Source: CAZVIK01 sp964627045 (GTDB lineage: Bacteria > Acidobacteriota > Terriglobia > Bryobacterales > Bryobacteraceae). Taken from it: a stretch of 16,114 nucleotides of DNA. Location: positions 1 through 16,114 of the forward strand of contig CAZVIK010000084.1 of the NCBI GenBank assembly GCA_964627045.1. Direction: 5' to 3'. Positions 15,828 through 16,114 of the stretch are shown here, in pieces; within the stretch, counting starts at the first letter, position 1; each line of letters starts with the position of its first letter. Under the pieces are notes generated by a model. That model searched no databases. It had not been told where the DNA came from and saw only the letters and a program-made list of their open reading frames with translations. The translations under genes and the position numbers were made by a program.

Positions 15828-16032
15828 ATGACCAGACTTGCTGAGAGCAGATTCGTTTGCCTGTGTGCTTGTGTTTCTATACTCATCGTCCTAGGCTTGT
15901 GCCTTGTAACTGGAACTACGCTTCCAGGGTTCGGCGAAGGCCTATTGCCCCAACCGATTGACACGAAACTGGCCCAAAGCCCTTTCCCACCTCCGCCGCC
16001 GCTGGATGACACCCCCGGCGTCATGATCGCCC
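15828..16032 (+). CDS. Small membrane or secreted Pro-rich protein, 3' truncated
   Basis: Only the first 68 residues are genomic; the frame then runs into adapter sequence, whose translation gives the artefact tail QIGRAHV. No family is recognised. Residues about 9-28 (FVCLCACVSILIVLGLCLVT) are a hydrophobic segment with four cysteines, either a signal peptide or a membrane anchor. Then comes a Gly/Pro-rich stretch and SPFPPPPPLDD, a proline run as seen in linkers of envelope proteins. The Cys spacing does not make a proper lipobox. It has its own leader with hairpins and a strong ribosome site, so it is probably transcribed separately from the Csm operon. Its real length and function cannot be told here. 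Confidence 0.6.
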
Positions 16033-16114
16033 AGATCGGAAGAGCACACGTCTGAACTCCAGTCACCCGCCTTGGTGCATCGCGTTTGCCGTCGTCGGCT
16101 GGACAAGCGGGGGG
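16033..16114. other. Illumina adapter read-through and poly-G (artefact)
   Basis: From 16033 the sequence reads AGATCGGAAGAGC and continues through 16066 as an exact match to the 34-base TruSeq read-1 adapter. About 12 index-like bases follow (16067-16078). Then 16079-16102 match the P7 flanking segment at 19 of 24 positions, with four of the five mismatches being T to G. The end (16103-16114) runs into GGGGGG, the usual signal loss of two-colour instruments. This is not genomic DNA. The translated strings IGRAHV (+) and TGVQTCALPI (-) are well known by-products of this adapter. Confidence 0.98.

Noticed and set aside
15610..16032. Possible CRISPR array or leader behind the Csm operon
   Set aside because: No repeated unit of 25-40 bases with spacers is present.
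15764..16066. Reverse-strand frame at the contig end starting MTGVQTCALPI
   Set aside because: Its start is the reverse complement of the Illumina adapter.

Overview
The window is a GC-rich, almost fully coding contig fragment in which every credible gene lies on the + strand. The gene content suggests a soil-type acidobacterium of the Solibacter/Bryobacter kind: a GH78 rhamnosidase next to a CE15-type esterase, a VWFA-related protein of the form common in Acidobacteria, and a large secreted helical protein. This placement is inferred from gene style; there is no rRNA or other marker gene in the window.

Layout: (1) 2-2922, plant-polysaccharide genes: the 3' part of a GH78 alpha-L-rhamnosidase, then an exported glucuronoyl-esterase-like (CE15) hydrolase. 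(2) 3101-5223, a DUF1015 protein and an aldo/keto reductase. (3) 5310-9709, a 1134-residue exported protein of unknown function, overlapping by 4 nt the start of an exported VWA-domain protein. (4) 9775-15609, a compact type III-A CRISPR-Cas effector operon, cas10/csm1-csm2-csm3-csm4-csm5, followed without a gap by an ExeA/GspA-like AAA+ ATPase whose start codon lies inside the end of csm5. (5) 15610-16032, a less GC-rich stretch with inverted repeats and the start of a small membrane or secreted, proline-rich protein. (6) 16033-16114 is not biological: it is Illumina adapter read-through ending in poly-G, so the contig stops at 16032.

How the genes work together: Csm1-5 should form the crRNA-guided Csm complex. 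Csm3 keeps the Asp expected for target RNA cleavage. Cas10 keeps the GGDD motif expected for cyclic oligoadenylate synthesis, but it begins directly at the first Palm domain, so it has no HD nuclease domain, and it lacks the usual cysteine cluster. No cas1, cas2, cas6, csm6/CARF effector or repeat-spacer array is visible, so crRNA supply and the signalling effector must come from elsewhere. The most interesting feature is the ExeA-like ATPase translationally coupled to csm5. ExeA-family ATPases are known from secretion and exosortase loci, and none of those partners is present here. It is a candidate accessory gene of this type III system, but the contig ends too soon to see what follows it.
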